Origin: Leifsonia sp. PS1209
GTDB lineage: Bacteria; Actinomycetota; Actinomycetes; Actinomycetales; Microbacteriaceae
Length of the DNA: 64,000 bases
NCBI RefSeq assembly: GCF_012317045.1
Contig: NZ_CP051154.1
Span: 1,736,001 to 1,800,000, forward strand
Direction of reading: 5' to 3'
Shown here one piece after another: positions 42,784-52,700 of this stretch. Position numbers and translations under genes: made by a program. Numbering within the stretch: position 1 is the first letter of the stretch; the number at the start of each line of letters is the position of its first letter. The notes below the pieces were generated by a model. That model searched no databases. It saw only the letters and a list, made by a program, of their open reading frames with translations, and was not told where the DNA came from.

Positions 42784-43078
42784 CCCGCTCGCCCCCTCGC
42801 CACATCCCGCTGCCTCCCACCCCACCCCACCCGCACGCCACAGCCTCATCCCCATCAGGATCCGGTCAAGCGGAGATAACGGCCAGCACCTCCCGAATCT
42901 CCGCTCCAACGGAGAAACCGGCGGCGTGTCGGCCGGGATCTCCGCTCAAGCGCAAAACCGGAGGATCTGTGCGACACGCCGCCGGAGACTCCGTTGGAGC
43001 GGAGAAATCGGGCGGGAGAAGCGAGAACTCCGTTCGGACGGAGTTTGCGTGGGCACGGGATGGGGCGAGCCGGGCCCG
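42784..43078. repeat. Second intergenic palindrome array
   Basis: No gene is seen here. From about 42850 the sequence repeats variants of ATCTCCGCTCCAACGGAGA, each an imperfect palindrome (near 42858, 42896, 42929, 42988 and 43028). Between them lie GGCGGCGTGTCGGCC (about 42908) and its near complement TGCGACACGCCGCC (about 42969). Both the unit and the CGACACGCCG flank match the array at 1-318. The array lies between the convergent ends of mutM and the GNAT gene. Confidence 0.6.
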
Positions 43079-44170
43079 CTAGCGCAGCGTCTTCTGCCAG
43101 TTGCCGGTGAGGGCGTGGGGGCGGAAGCCGAAGGCGTCGTTGACCGCGAGCATCGGCGCGTTCTCGTCGGCGTTCCAGGTGAGCAGCCGGTGGATGCGCG
43201 GGGCCAGGTCGGCCAGCCTGCGCAGGTTCTCGAGTTTCACCAGCGTGCCGAGCCGCTTCCCGCGGTGCGCGGCGGCCACCAGCGTGTCGTACTGCTCCGC
43301 CTTGCCTCCGTCGTCCGGCACCGCGATCTCCGTGTACGCGGCCAGCTCGCCGCTCGGGATGTGCTGGGCCACCGTGACGAGCAGCGGCTCTCCGCGCTCG
43401 ATCAGCTCGTCCTCGTGGCGGCGGACCCGCTCCGGGGTCCAGGCTTCGTCGTCGAGGGCGATCCCGGAGTGCGGCACGTCGACCGTCATCCGTTCTTTGA
43501 GAGCGGAGAAGGCGGAGGCCAGCTCGTCCGGGGCGTGCCGCCACCAGCTGATCGTGCGGTAGTCGCGCGAGTGGTCGACGGCGTCCGCCAGCAGGGCGGC
43601 GGCGCGACCGGGGTCGAGCGGGAGCGCCAGCTCGCTCGACCGTTCGATCTGGCCGAGCCGGTAGCCGTGGGAGAGGGCGAAGCGCACGTCGGGGGAGTCC
43701 GCCGGCAGCCCGCTGCTTCCCGCGGAGGCGCGCACGACGTCGCCGCCCGGCGGGATCGTGGCAGCCGGATGTTCGGTGTACGCGGACACCGCCGTCCTCC
43801 CGCCGTCCGCCGCCAGCTCCTCGCCCTTCGCCAGGAGCGCCGACCCGATCCCGCGGCCGCGCACGGCGGGGGCGACGTCGACGAGCAGCGTGGCCGTCAC
43901 CGCGTCCTCCTCCAGCGGGAAGTCGGCGACGACACGCCCGACGACGGCGCCGTCGAGCACCGCGGCGAAGAGCAGCTTCTCGTGGAACTCCTGCGCGCGG
44001 AACGACGCCAGCTCCGCCTCGGCGGTGTACACGAAATCGTCGTTACCCCAGAGCGAGACGGCGATCCCGTTCATCACGGACACCAGTTCTTCGAAGGCCG
44101 CGGATTCGGGAGTGCCGAGACGCCCCGGCAGGGGGATCCGCACGATCGTGACGTGGCCGTCACCGAGCAT
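43079..44170 (-). CDS. Double GNAT-domain acetyltransferase-like protein
   Basis: The 363-residue protein contains two GNAT folds in tandem, resembling the MshD-type architecture. The N-terminal acetyl-CoA-binding loop is VAPAVRGRGIGSALLAKGEE (about 92-111). The C-terminal one is AAHRGKRLGTLVKLENLR (about 310-327), followed by NADENAPMLAVNDAFGFRP, which is common in these proteins. The start is taken at 44170 (MLGDGHVTIVRIP), because the upstream extension has no family-like sequence. The acceptor substrate is unknown; MshD needs a mycothiol context, which is not visible here. Confidence 0.8.
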   Translation of the reverse strand: MLGDGHVTIVRIPLPGRLGTPESAAFEELVSVMNGIAVSLWGNDDFVYTAEAELASFRAQEFHEKLLFAAVLDGAVVGRVVADFPLEEDAVTATLLVDVAPAVRGRGIGSALLAKGEELAADGGRTAVSAYTEHPAATIPPGGDVVRASAGSSGLPADSPDVRFALSHGYRLGQIERSSELALPLDPGRAAALLADAVDHSRDYRTISWWRHAPDELASAFSALKERMTVDVPHSGIALDDEAWTPERVRRHEDELIERGEPLLVTVAQHIPSGELAAYTEIAVPDDGGKAEQYDTLVAAAHRGKRLGTLVKLENLRRLADLAPRIHRLLTWNADENAPMLAVNDAFGFRPHALTGNWQKTLR

Positions 44171-44388
44171 CCATCGCCTCCTCGCCGGTTGCGCGAACCG
44201 AGTGTTCCCGAGCCTAACCCGGCCTCGTCGCCGTGAACAGGGCGAGCCGATTTGGTTTCGATCGTGTAAATCTCCGTAAGAAAGTGCGTTGCGATTAGTT
44301 GCAATGCATGTACTCTCGACACACATATTCGTGGTGCGAAGAGGCAACCACGCCGCTTCGTTACGAATTTCACGTCGAGAGGCAAGAG

Positions 44389-45609
44389 ATGCTACGAAAG
44401 AAAGTCATCATCGGTGCGGCTGTTGCAGCGTCAGCCGCGCTGTTCCTGGCGGGGTGCGCCAATCAGGCGTCCACGGGTGGATCGACAAACTCGAGTTCGA
44501 AGGTCAACATTCCGGCCATCACCTCGATCGACACCCCGAAGGACGCCGTGCTCCCTGCCGGTGACGGAAAGGCGACCTGTGCCGCTGGGCTGACCATCGG
44601 CTATGTCGGAGCGGAGACGGGCCCGAACGCCCAGCTCGGTATCAACATCTACAACGGCATCCAGCTGGCGATCAACCAGCACAACGAGGCCAACAAGGGC
44701 TGCCAGGTCGGCTTCAAGAAGTTCGACACGGAGGGCGACCCGAACAAGGCCACCGGCCCCGTCACGCAGGCCGTCAACGAGGCGGACATCGTCGGCGTCA
44801 TCGGCCTCCCGTTCTCGGGTGAGTCCAAGGCGACCGGCAACATCTTCGAGCAGCAGGGGCTGGTGCACATCACCCCGTCCGCGACCAACCCCGACCTGAC
44901 GAAGAACGGTTGGACGACCTTCTTCCGTGGCCTCGGCAACGACGCGGTGCAGGGTCCTGCCGCCGCGAAGTTCCTCACGGGCAAGCTGGAAGCCAAGAAG
45001 GTGTACCTGGTCCAGGACGACTCCGACTACGGCATCGGCCTCGCGACCACCACCTCGAAGGCTCTCGGCGACGCGCTCGTCGGAACCGACAAGGTGACCA
45101 CCGGCCAGAAGGACTTCTCGGCCGTCGTCTCGAAGATCATCAACGCCAAGCCGGATGCGGTCTACTACTCGGGCTACTACGCCGAGGGTGCTCCGTTCGA
45201 CCAGCAGCTGGTCGCGAAGGGCTTCGAGGGAACGTTCGTCGCACCGGACGGCGTGAAGGACGACCAGTTCATCAAGCTGGCCGGCGACGCATCCAGCAAC
45301 GCGTACTTCACCTGCCCCTGCATCCCCGGCGAGCTGATCCCGGACTTCGAGAAGGCGTACAAGACGCTCGCGAGCGCCGAGCCCGGCACGTACTCCATCG
45401 AGGGCTACGACGCGGCGACCGTGCTCCTGTCCGGCATCGACCAGGGCAAGACCACCCGTGCCGACCTCAAGGACTTCGTGAAGTCCTACGACAAGGACGG
45501 GCTGAGCAAGCACTACAAGTGGGACTCCACGGGTGAGCTGCAGGCGCCGACCGTCTACGGGTACAAGGTCGAGGGCGGCAAGATCGTCCCGATCGGAACC
45601 ATCGGATAG
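44389..45609 (+). CDS. Branched-chain amino-acid ABC transporter substrate-binding lipoprotein
   Basis: The 406-residue lipoprotein has a signal peptide and lipobox LAGC (about 20-23), then a type I periplasmic-binding-protein fold of the Leu/Ile/Val family (TIGYVGAETGPNAQLGINIYNG, VIGLPFSGESKATGNIF). It captures the ligand for the LivHMGF system encoded downstream. ATG at 44389 (MLRKKVII) follows GAGAGGCAAGAG. The preceding 218 bp are relatively AT-rich and presumably hold the operon promoter, but I could not fix its boxes. Confidence 0.92.
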   Translation: MLRKKVIIGAAVAASAALFLAGCANQASTGGSTNSSSKVNIPAITSIDTPKDAVLPAGDGKATCAAGLTIGYVGAETGPNAQLGINIYNGIQLAINQHNEANKGCQVGFKKFDTEGDPNKATGPVTQAVNEADIVGVIGLPFSGESKATGNIFEQQGLVHITPSATNPDLTKNGWTTFFRGLGNDAVQGPAAAKFLTGKLEAKKVYLVQDDSDYGIGLATTTSKALGDALVGTDKVTTGQKDFSAVVSKIINAKPDAVYYSGYYAEGAPFDQQLVAKGFEGTFVAPDGVKDDQFIKLAGDASSNAYFTCPCIPGELIPDFEKAYKTLASAEPGTYSIEGYDAATVLLSGIDQGKTTRADLKDFVKSYDKDGLSKHYKWDSTGELQAPTVYGYKVEGGKIVPIGTIG

Positions 45610-45623
45610 CGCGACATAGAAAG

Positions 45624-45662
45624 GGATGCGGCGGGCGGCCTCCCGCGCCGCCCGCCGCATCC
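45624..45662 (+). terminator. Strong GC hairpin between binding-protein and permease genes
   Basis: Arms GGATGCGGCGGGCGG (45624-45638) and CCGCCCGCCGCATCC (45648-45662) are perfectly complementary (15 bp, 9-nt loop). There is no T run. It probably stabilises or partly terminates the binding-protein mRNA so that it exceeds the permease mRNA. Confidence 0.55.
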
Positions 45663-45729
45663 GTCGTCCCACCTGTCCGTTTCCGACCGGATCACGTACG
45701 ATCCCTTCCTGTTCGATCTGGATGCCTGA

Positions 45730-46737
45730 ATGCTCGAAACCCTTGTCCTCCACCCGGTCATCGACAACTCCTGGATCAACTTCGATGTCCCTTCCCTAAT
45801 ACAGAACTTCTGGGGCGCGACCTTCGACGGACTCACGTTCGGGGCCATCTACGGCCTCATCGCCGTCGGGTACACGCTCGTCTACGGTGTGCTGAACCTG
45901 ATCAACTTCGCGCACTCCGAGGTGTTCATCGTCGGCGCGTACGGCGTCGTCATCACCCTCACCTCGCTGGGCTTCGGCCCCTCCATCCCGAACCTGTCGC
46001 TCGCGGCGATCATCGGTGACCTCCTCCTCGCCCTGCTCGTCGGCATGGTGGCGTCCGCGGTCACCGCTTTCCTGCTCGAACGGATCGCATACCGGCCGTT
46101 GCGAAGACGCAATGCGCCACGATTGGCGTTCCTCATCACCGCCATCGGCGCGTCGTTCGCCATCCAGTCGCTGATCTTCGTGATCCGCGGCGCGAACGCC
46201 GAGCCTGCGGTGACGATGTTCAAGCCGATCCCGGTGTTCGACGTGTTCGGCACCATCATCAACAGCCAGTCGATCATCATCGTGGTGGCCGCTGTCGTGC
46301 TGATGATCCTGACCGACATGTTCATCCGGCGCACCCGCACCGGCCGCGGCATCCGCGCCGTGGCCCAGGACCCGGACACCGCGACCCTGATGGGCGTGAA
46401 CAAGGAACGGATCATCGTGATCACGTTCGTGCTCGGCGGCATCCTCGCCGGTGCAGCTGCCCTGTTCTACGTGATGCTCGTGCCATCCGGTGTCATATAC
46501 ACGGGCGGCTTCGTGCTCGGCATCAAGGCGTTCGCCGCCGCGGTGCTCGGCGGCATCGGCAACGTGCGCGGAGCGCTTCTGGGTGGACTTCTGCTCGGAT
46601 TGATCGGAAACTACGGACAGATCCTGTTGGGCGACTCCCAGTGGACAGACGTCATCGCCTTCGTGGTGCTGGTGCTGGTGCTGCTGGTCAAGCCGACAGG
46701 AATCCTCGGTACCTCACTGGGGAGGAGCAGAGCATGA
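45730..46737 (+). CDS. livH: Branched-chain amino-acid ABC permease, LivH type
   Basis: This is an inner-membrane permease of 335 residues with about eight transmembrane helices and the LivH signature GLIAVGYTLVYGVLNLINFAH (about 40-60). The cytoplasmic coupling loop is GRGIRAVAQDPDTATLMGVN (about 205-224). A hydrophilic N-terminal extension of about 20 residues precedes the first helix. Its stop overlaps the LivM start (ATGA). With LivM it forms the channel for branched-chain amino acids. Confidence 0.92.
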   Translation: MLETLVLHPVIDNSWINFDVPSLIQNFWGATFDGLTFGAIYGLIAVGYTLVYGVLNLINFAHSEVFIVGAYGVVITLTSLGFGPSIPNLSLAAIIGDLLLALLVGMVASAVTAFLLERIAYRPLRRRNAPRLAFLITAIGASFAIQSLIFVIRGANAEPAVTMFKPIPVFDVFGTIINSQSIIIVVAAVVLMILTDMFIRRTRTGRGIRAVAQDPDTATLMGVNKERIIVITFVLGGILAGAAALFYVMLVPSGVIYTGGFVLGIKAFAAAVLGGIGNVRGALLGGLLLGLIGNYGQILLGDSQWTDVIAFVVLVLVLLVKPTGILGTSLGRSRA

Positions 46738-47954
46738 GCACGTCAGACGGACCCCGGGTGCTCCCGGATGCGCGCAGCGAGCAGGCACTGGATGCTGCGG
46801 AGGCCAAGCGCAAGAGAGGCGGGCCCCTCCAGGGCTTCCGCGACCGCTGGAACGGGCTGCCACGCCAGATCCAGTGGCTGTGGATGCTCATCGTGGTGGC
46901 TCTCGCCTTCGCCCTTCCGTACCTGAACTTCTTCCCGCTGACCACGGAGCCGGGCAACGACTGGCCGCTGGCCTGTTTCGCGATGGCCGTGTACGCGCTG
47001 ATCGCCGTCGGCCTGAACGTGGTTGTCGGCTACGCCGGTCTGCTCGACCTCGGCTACGTGGCGTTCTTCGCGGTCGGGTCGTACACCGCGGCGATGCTGA
47101 CCAGCCCGGACTCGCCGTTCCTCAAGATCCCGTACCTCTGGACGATTCCGGTGGCGATGGCGGTCGCGATGATCTTCGGCGTCGTGCTCGGTGTTCCGAC
47201 GCTGCGCCTGCGCGGTGACTACCTCGCCATCGTGACGCTCGGCTTCGGTGAGATCGTGCGCATCCTGGCCACGATCATCCCGGCGCTGAAGGGTCAGGTC
47301 GGCTTCCAGAACGTCGGGCACCCGCCGGGAGAGGATGCCAAGGGCATCCCGATCTTCTCGAACTCGAACGGCATCCCGTGGTACTGGCTGACGCTGACGA
47401 TCATCATCATCGTGCTGCTGCTGGTCGGCAACATGGAGCGCAGCCGCGTCGGCCGGGCCTGGATCGCGATCCGCGAGGACGAGGACGCCGCAGAGATCAT
47501 GGGCGTCCCGACCTTCAAGTACAAGGTGTGGGCGTTCGCGATCGGCGCGGCGGTCGGCGGTCTCTCCGGAGCGCTGTTCGCCGGTCAGGTCGGCTTCGTG
47601 AACAATCAGAAGTTCGACGTGCAGACCTCGATCCTGTTCCTCGCCGCCGTGGTCCTCGGCGGTACGGGCAACAAGGTGGGGGCCCTGCTCGGTGGTGCGA
47701 TCGTGGCGTACATCCCGCTGCGCTTCACCGCCATCGCCGACTACAAGTACCTGATCTTCGGCGTCGCCCTGGTGGTGCTGATGATCTTCCGGGCGAAGGG
47801 TCTCGTGCCCGCCAAGCAGCGCCTGCTCGCCTACGGCCGCAACGCATACCGGTATCTGGTGAGCAAACCGGCGCCCCCGGCGACGGGTAGCACACCGCGG
47901 ACGCCGAGCGCGCCGACCACACCGCCAGCAACGCCGAACGGAGGCGCATCATGA
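46734..47954 (+). CDS. livM: Branched-chain amino-acid ABC permease, LivM type
   Basis: The 406-residue permease has about nine to ten transmembrane helices, with LNVVVGYAGLLDLGYVAFFAVG (about 96-117) and coupling loop GRAWIAIREDEDAAEIMGV (about 238-256) typical of LivM. It has a charged 45-residue N-terminal extension and a Pro/Thr/Ala-rich C-terminal tail. ATG at 46734 follows GGGGAGGAG and overlaps the livH stop; the end overlaps livG by 4 bp. Confidence 0.92.
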   Translation: MSTSDGPRVLPDARSEQALDAAEAKRKRGGPLQGFRDRWNGLPRQIQWLWMLIVVALAFALPYLNFFPLTTEPGNDWPLACFAMAVYALIAVGLNVVVGYAGLLDLGYVAFFAVGSYTAAMLTSPDSPFLKIPYLWTIPVAMAVAMIFGVVLGVPTLRLRGDYLAIVTLGFGEIVRILATIIPALKGQVGFQNVGHPPGEDAKGIPIFSNSNGIPWYWLTLTIIIIVLLLVGNMERSRVGRAWIAIREDEDAAEIMGVPTFKYKVWAFAIGAAVGGLSGALFAGQVGFVNNQKFDVQTSILFLAAVVLGGTGNKVGALLGGAIVAYIPLRFTAIADYKYLIFGVALVVLMIFRAKGLVPAKQRLLAYGRNAYRYLVSKPAPPATGSTPRTPSAPTTPPATPNGGAS

Positions 47955-48859
47955 CAGACGCCAACGCAAACGCCGGCGCCGACCTCCCGGACGGCGCAGA
48001 CCAGGCGGCCCTCGCCGACCTGGACGTCGACCTCGACGTCGCGGCTGCGGCCGCCCCCGACCGCGACATCGCGGTGGAGGTGGGCGACAAGCTCGTCGAG
48101 GTGAAGAACCTCACCGTCAAGTTCGGCGGCCTGCTCGCCCTCGACGACGTGAGCTTCGACATCAAGCGCGGCGAGATCCTCGGGCTGATCGGCCCGAACG
48201 GTGCGGGCAAGACCACCTGCTTCAACGCCATGACCGGCGTGTACAAGCCGACCAGCGGCGACGTGCTGCTGGAGGGCAAGTCGATCAAGGGGCAGAAGCA
48301 GCACCAGATCACCCGCCTCGGCCTGGCGCGCACCTTCCAGAACATCCGCCTGTTCGGCGAGATGAGCGCGCTCGAGAACGTGGTGGTCGGTCTGGACGCC
48401 AGGCACCGCACCTCGGTGCCGGGCGCCCTGGTGCGGTCGCCCAGGCACATCCGTGAGGAGAAGTCGGCGATCGAACGCGGGATGGCGCTGCTCGAGTTCG
48501 TGGGCATCGCCGACCTGGCGAGCACCGCATCCCGCCAGTTGCCGTACGGCTACCAGCGGAGGCTCGAGATCGCGCGCGCTCTCGCGACCGACCCGAAGGT
48601 GCTCTGCCTGGACGAGCCGGCCGCCGGCTTCAACCCCGCGGAGAAAGAGGACCTGATGGACCTCATCCGCACGATCAGGGCCGACGGGTACACCGTGCTG
48701 CTGATCGAGCACGACATGCGCCTGGTGATGGGCGTCACCGACAGGATCGTGGTGCTCGAGTTCGGCAGGAAGCTCGCCGACGACGTTCCGCTCGCGATCC
48801 GCAACGACCAGCGCGTGATCGCCGCCTACCTGGGGGAGCCTGAAGATGACGTTGCTTGA
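47951..48859 (+). CDS. livG: Branched-chain amino-acid ABC ATP-binding protein, LivG type
   Basis: The 302-residue ATPase has Walker A GPNGAGKTT (about 77-85), signature LPYGYQRRLEIARAL (about 197) and Walker B VLCLDEPAAGFNP. LPYGYQR in place of LSGGQ is usual for LivG. An acidic N-terminal extension of about 45 residues (NAGADLPDGAD) is not part of the domain. Its end overlaps livF by 14 bp. Confidence 0.94.
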   Translation: MTDANANAGADLPDGADQAALADLDVDLDVAAAAAPDRDIAVEVGDKLVEVKNLTVKFGGLLALDDVSFDIKRGEILGLIGPNGAGKTTCFNAMTGVYKPTSGDVLLEGKSIKGQKQHQITRLGLARTFQNIRLFGEMSALENVVVGLDARHRTSVPGALVRSPRHIREEKSAIERGMALLEFVGIADLASTASRQLPYGYQRRLEIARALATDPKVLCLDEPAAGFNPAEKEDLMDLIRTIRADGYTVLLIEHDMRLVMGVTDRIVVLEFGRKLADDVPLAIRNDQRVIAAYLGEPEDDVA

Positions 48860-49559
48860 ACTGAAGAACGTGAGCGTCTCCTACGGGCGCATCGAGGCCA
48901 TCCACGACATGTCGTTCTCGGTGGAGGAGGGCGAGATCGTCAGCCTCATCGGGGCGAATGGCGCTGGCAAGTCGACCACGATGAAGACGATCTCCGGCAT
49001 CCTGAACCCGTCGCAGGGGTCGATCACCTTCGACGGCCAGGACATCACCAAGATGAAGGCGCACATCCGGGTCATCCGGGGCATCTCGCAGGCGCCGGAG
49101 GGCCGGGGCATCTTCCCCGGCATGACGGTGCTGGAGAACCTGGACATGGGCGCGTTCGGCCGCAAGGACCGCAGCGGGATGGACGCGGACTTCGAGCGCG
49201 TGTTCAACCTGTTCCCGCGCCTGGCCGAGCGCAAGACGCAGGTGGGAGGGACGATGTCCGGAGGCGAGCAGCAGATGCTCGCCATCGGCCGCGCCCTGAT
49301 GTCCGCGCCGCGGCTGCTGCTGCTCGATGAGCCGTCGATGGGGCTCGCCCCGCAGTTCATCAAGCAGATCTTCTCGATCATCACCGAGATCAACAAGCAG
49401 GGCACGACCATCCTGCTCGTCGAGCAGAACGCCAACCAGGCCCTCGCCCGCGCCCACCGCGGCTTCGTCCTGGAAACCGGCTCGATAACCCACTCCGGCA
49501 CCGGCAAGGAACTCCTTGCCAACCCCGCCATCAAGGAGGCCTACCTCGGCGTCGGCTGA
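48846..49559 (+). CDS. livF: Branched-chain amino-acid ABC ATP-binding protein, LivF type
   Basis: The 237-residue ATPase has Walker A GANGAGKSTT (about 37-46), signature MSGGEQQMLAIGRAL (about 138) and Walker B LLLLDEPSMGLAP. It is the second nucleotide-binding subunit of the Liv transporter and the last gene of the operon, followed after 11 bp by a very long hairpin. Confidence 0.94.
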   Translation: MTLLELKNVSVSYGRIEAIHDMSFSVEEGEIVSLIGANGAGKSTTMKTISGILNPSQGSITFDGQDITKMKAHIRVIRGISQAPEGRGIFPGMTVLENLDMGAFGRKDRSGMDADFERVFNLFPRLAERKTQVGGTMSGGEQQMLAIGRALMSAPRLLLLDEPSMGLAPQFIKQIFSIITEINKQGTTILLVEQNANQALARAHRGFVLETGSITHSGTGKELLANPAIKEAYLGVG

Positions 49560-49570
49560 CCTCCCCGTCC

Positions 49571-49632
49571 ATCGAGTCCGAACTTGTTCACGCGACACGC
49601 CGGTGTCAGGCGTGAATAAGTTCGGACTCGAT
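49571..49632. repeat. Long near-perfect hairpin after livF
   Basis: The 23-nt arms 49571-49593 and 49610-49632 (ATCGAGTCCGAACTTGTTCA... and its complement) match at 22 of 23 positions. The 16-nt loop holds a second stem, GACAC-GCCG-GTGTC. The loop and flank again spell CGACACGCCG, the motif found in the two palindrome arrays. It could terminate the liv operon, but no T run follows and the design resembles a mobile palindromic repeat. Confidence 0.6.
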
Positions 49633-49715
49633 GCGTTCGGTGGCGGGGTGCAGGGGACGGGTCGGGTAAATTTGGGGCGACGGCGCGGTAGACGGACGAG
49701 AGCGAGGAGCGGCGG

Positions 49716-52700
49716 GTGTATCTGAAGAGCCTGACGCTCAAGGGGTTCAAGTCGTTCGCGCAGCCGACGACCTTCGCGTTCGAGCAGGGCGTCACCTGCG
49801 TGGTCGGGCCGAACGGCTCCGGCAAGTCCAACGTGGTGGATGCGCTCGCCTGGGTGATGGGGGAGCAGGGCGCGAAGACGCTCCGCGGCGGCAAGATGGA
49901 GGACGTCATCTTCGCCGGGACCTCCACCCGCGGCCCGCTCGGCCGCGCAGAGGTCACCCTCACCATCGACAACTCCGACGGCGCACTCCCGATCGAGTAC
50001 TCCGAGGTCACCATCTCGCGCACGCTGTTCCGCAACGGCGGAAGCGAATACGCGATCAACGGCTCGGCCTGCCGCCTCCTCGACGTGCAGGAGCTGCTCA
50101 GCGACTCCGGACTCGGCCGCGAGATGCACGTCATCGTCGGCCAGGGGCAACTGGATGCGGTGCTGCACGCCAGCCCCGAGGACCGGCGCGGATTCATCGA
50201 GGAGGCCGCCGGCATCCTGAAGCACCGGCGGCGCAAGGAGAAGACCCTCCGCAAGCTGGAGGCGATGCAGACCAACCTCACCAGGCTGAGCGACCTCGCC
50301 GGGGAGATCAGGCGGCAGCTGAAGCCGCTCGGCCACCAGGCGGAGATCGCCAGGGAGGCGCAGTCGATCGCCGCCGTCGTACGCGACGCCAGGGCGCGCA
50401 TCCTGGCCGACGACGTGGTGGCGCTGCGCACGGCGCTCGACGACCACGGCCGCACGGAGTCCGAGCGGCACAGCGAGCGGATCGTTCTGCAGGAGCAGCT
50501 GGAGCAGAAGCAGCTGAGGGTCGCACGGCTCGAACAGGCGCAGGTCGGCGACGAGGTCGACATCGCCCGGCGCACCGCGTTCGGCCTCGAGTCCGTGCAG
50601 GAGCGCCTCCGCAATCTCTACACGATGGCCAACCAGCGGCTCGCGCTGCTCGGCAGCCAGGCCGACGCACCGGATGCCGGCCCGAGCGTCAGCCAGCAGA
50701 TGGTCCAGGATGCGCGCGACGAGGTCGACAGGCTCCGCACCGTGGTCACCGAGGCGGAGGCCGCGTGGACCGCCGCGCAGGCCGCCACCCGGTCCGCCCG
50801 CGGCCGGCTCGACGCCGTCGACGACGAGATCGCCGCCCAGAGCGCCCTCGTCTCCCGCCACGACCTCGAACTGTCCAAGCTGACCGGCCAGGCCGACGCG
50901 GCGGCGCAGCGACTCGCCGCCGTGCGCGGAGAGGTGCTGCGCCAGCAGAACGCGCTGGATGCGGCCACCGACCGCCGGGAGAAGGCGCGCGCCGAGTTCG
51001 CCGCCCGAGAGGCGGAGGCGGCGACGGCCGACGTCGGCGAGGGCAACCTCGACGAGGCGTACGAGCTGGCGCAGGCCGACGTCTTCGAGGCGGAGGGCGA
51101 GATCGAGCGCCTCCGCGAGGAGCTGCACACGCTGGAGCGCGAGCGCGACGCCCTCGCGGCGCGCACCAGCGCGCTGTCGTCCGCGCTCGACCAGAAGGAC
51201 GGCTCTGCCGCCCTGGTCGCGGCCCGGCTGCCGGGTGTGCGCGGGCTGGTCGCCGAGCACATCCGCGTGCATCCCGGATTCGAGGCGTCGATCGCCGCGG
51301 CCCTCGGGTCGCTGGCGGATGCGGTGCTCGCCGACGACAGGGCGAGCGCGTTCGACGCGGTCGCCCAGGCATCGTCCGACGATCTGGGGCGGGTGGAGGT
51401 CATCATCGCCGACGCGTCCGCGTCCGAGGTCGACCTGTCCGGTGTCGCGGGCGTCGTCGCCGCGCGCTCGGTGGTCGAGGCCCCGGACGGCGTGCTCGGC
51501 ATCCTGGCGTTCACGGCCATCGCCGACGACCTGGATGCCGCCAGGGCGGCGTCCGCCGCGTTCGCGAAGCGGAAGCTCGGCGGCCCGGTGACGATCATCA
51601 CGAAGTCCGGAGAGGTGCTCACCGACTACGTGCTGCGCGGCGGCTCCGGCGCGAAGCAGAGCCGCATCGAGCTGATCGCCGACCGCGATGCTGCGGCGGA
51701 CCGGCTGGGCGAGGTCACCTCCCTGATCGACAGGGCGAAGTTCGCCCTCGCCGAGCAGCGCGGTGTGCTGCAGGTGGCGAAGGAGCAGTCGCAGGCCGCG
51801 CTCGCCTCGCTCCGTGAGTTCGACGCGAAGCTGGCGGCGCAGACCGAGCAGCTCAACAGGCTCAAGGTGCAGCTGGAGGCGTCGCAGGCCGAGTTCGACC
51901 GCCTGAGCACCGCGCTGTCCCTCGCCGCGGAACGCGTCGCGGAGGCCGAGGCCGCCGCGGACAAGGCCAAGTCGGAGCTGGAGACGGCACGGTCCCGCCC
52001 GCGCCCGATCCTCGACGTGACCGCACGGGATGCGCTCTCCGCCGAGCTGGAGGCCGCCAGGGAGGCGGAGGTCGAATCCCGGCTCTCCGTCGAGACGGCC
52101 AAGGAGCGCGTACGCGCAGAGCAGGCCAGGGGAGAGGCGCTCGCCCGGCAGCTGGACGCCGAGCGCGCCGCCGCGGAGGAGGCCGCCCGCCGCGCCGTCA
52201 TCCGTCGCCGCCAAGTGGATGCGGCCACCGGCGTCATCGAGGCGCTTCCCGCCGTGCTCGACTCCGTCGACCGCTCCGTCGCGCAGGCGAGGGTGGAGCT
52301 GGCCGCCGCCGAGGCGAAGCGGTCGAGCCAGAACGACGAGCTCGCCACGCTGCGCCGCGAGGAGAACGCGGTGCGCGATCGCCTGCAGGTCATCACCGAG
52401 AGCGTGCACGGCCTCGAACTGCAGATCTACGAGAAGAAGCTGCACCTGTCGAGCCTGCTCGAACGCGCGGGCAGCGAACTCGGCCTGGTCGAGGACGTGC
52501 TGGTCGCCGAGTACGGCCCGGAGGTGCCCATCCCGGTCGACGCGCCCACGCCGGATGCGGCGGAGGACTCCGATCAGGACGGCGACGCGGGCCAGGACGG
52601 CGACGCCGAGCGCGAGACGGTCCCCTTCAACCGGGAGCAGCAGCAGAAGCGCCTCGCCGCCGCCGAGCGGAAGCTGGCGCAGCTCGGCCGCGTCAACCCG

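Noticed and set aside
43079..44347. Longer start for the GNAT gene at 44347
   Set aside because: The first 59 codons have no family-like sequence and would lie in the AT-rich region upstream of the binding-protein gene; ATG 44170 fits the domain start.
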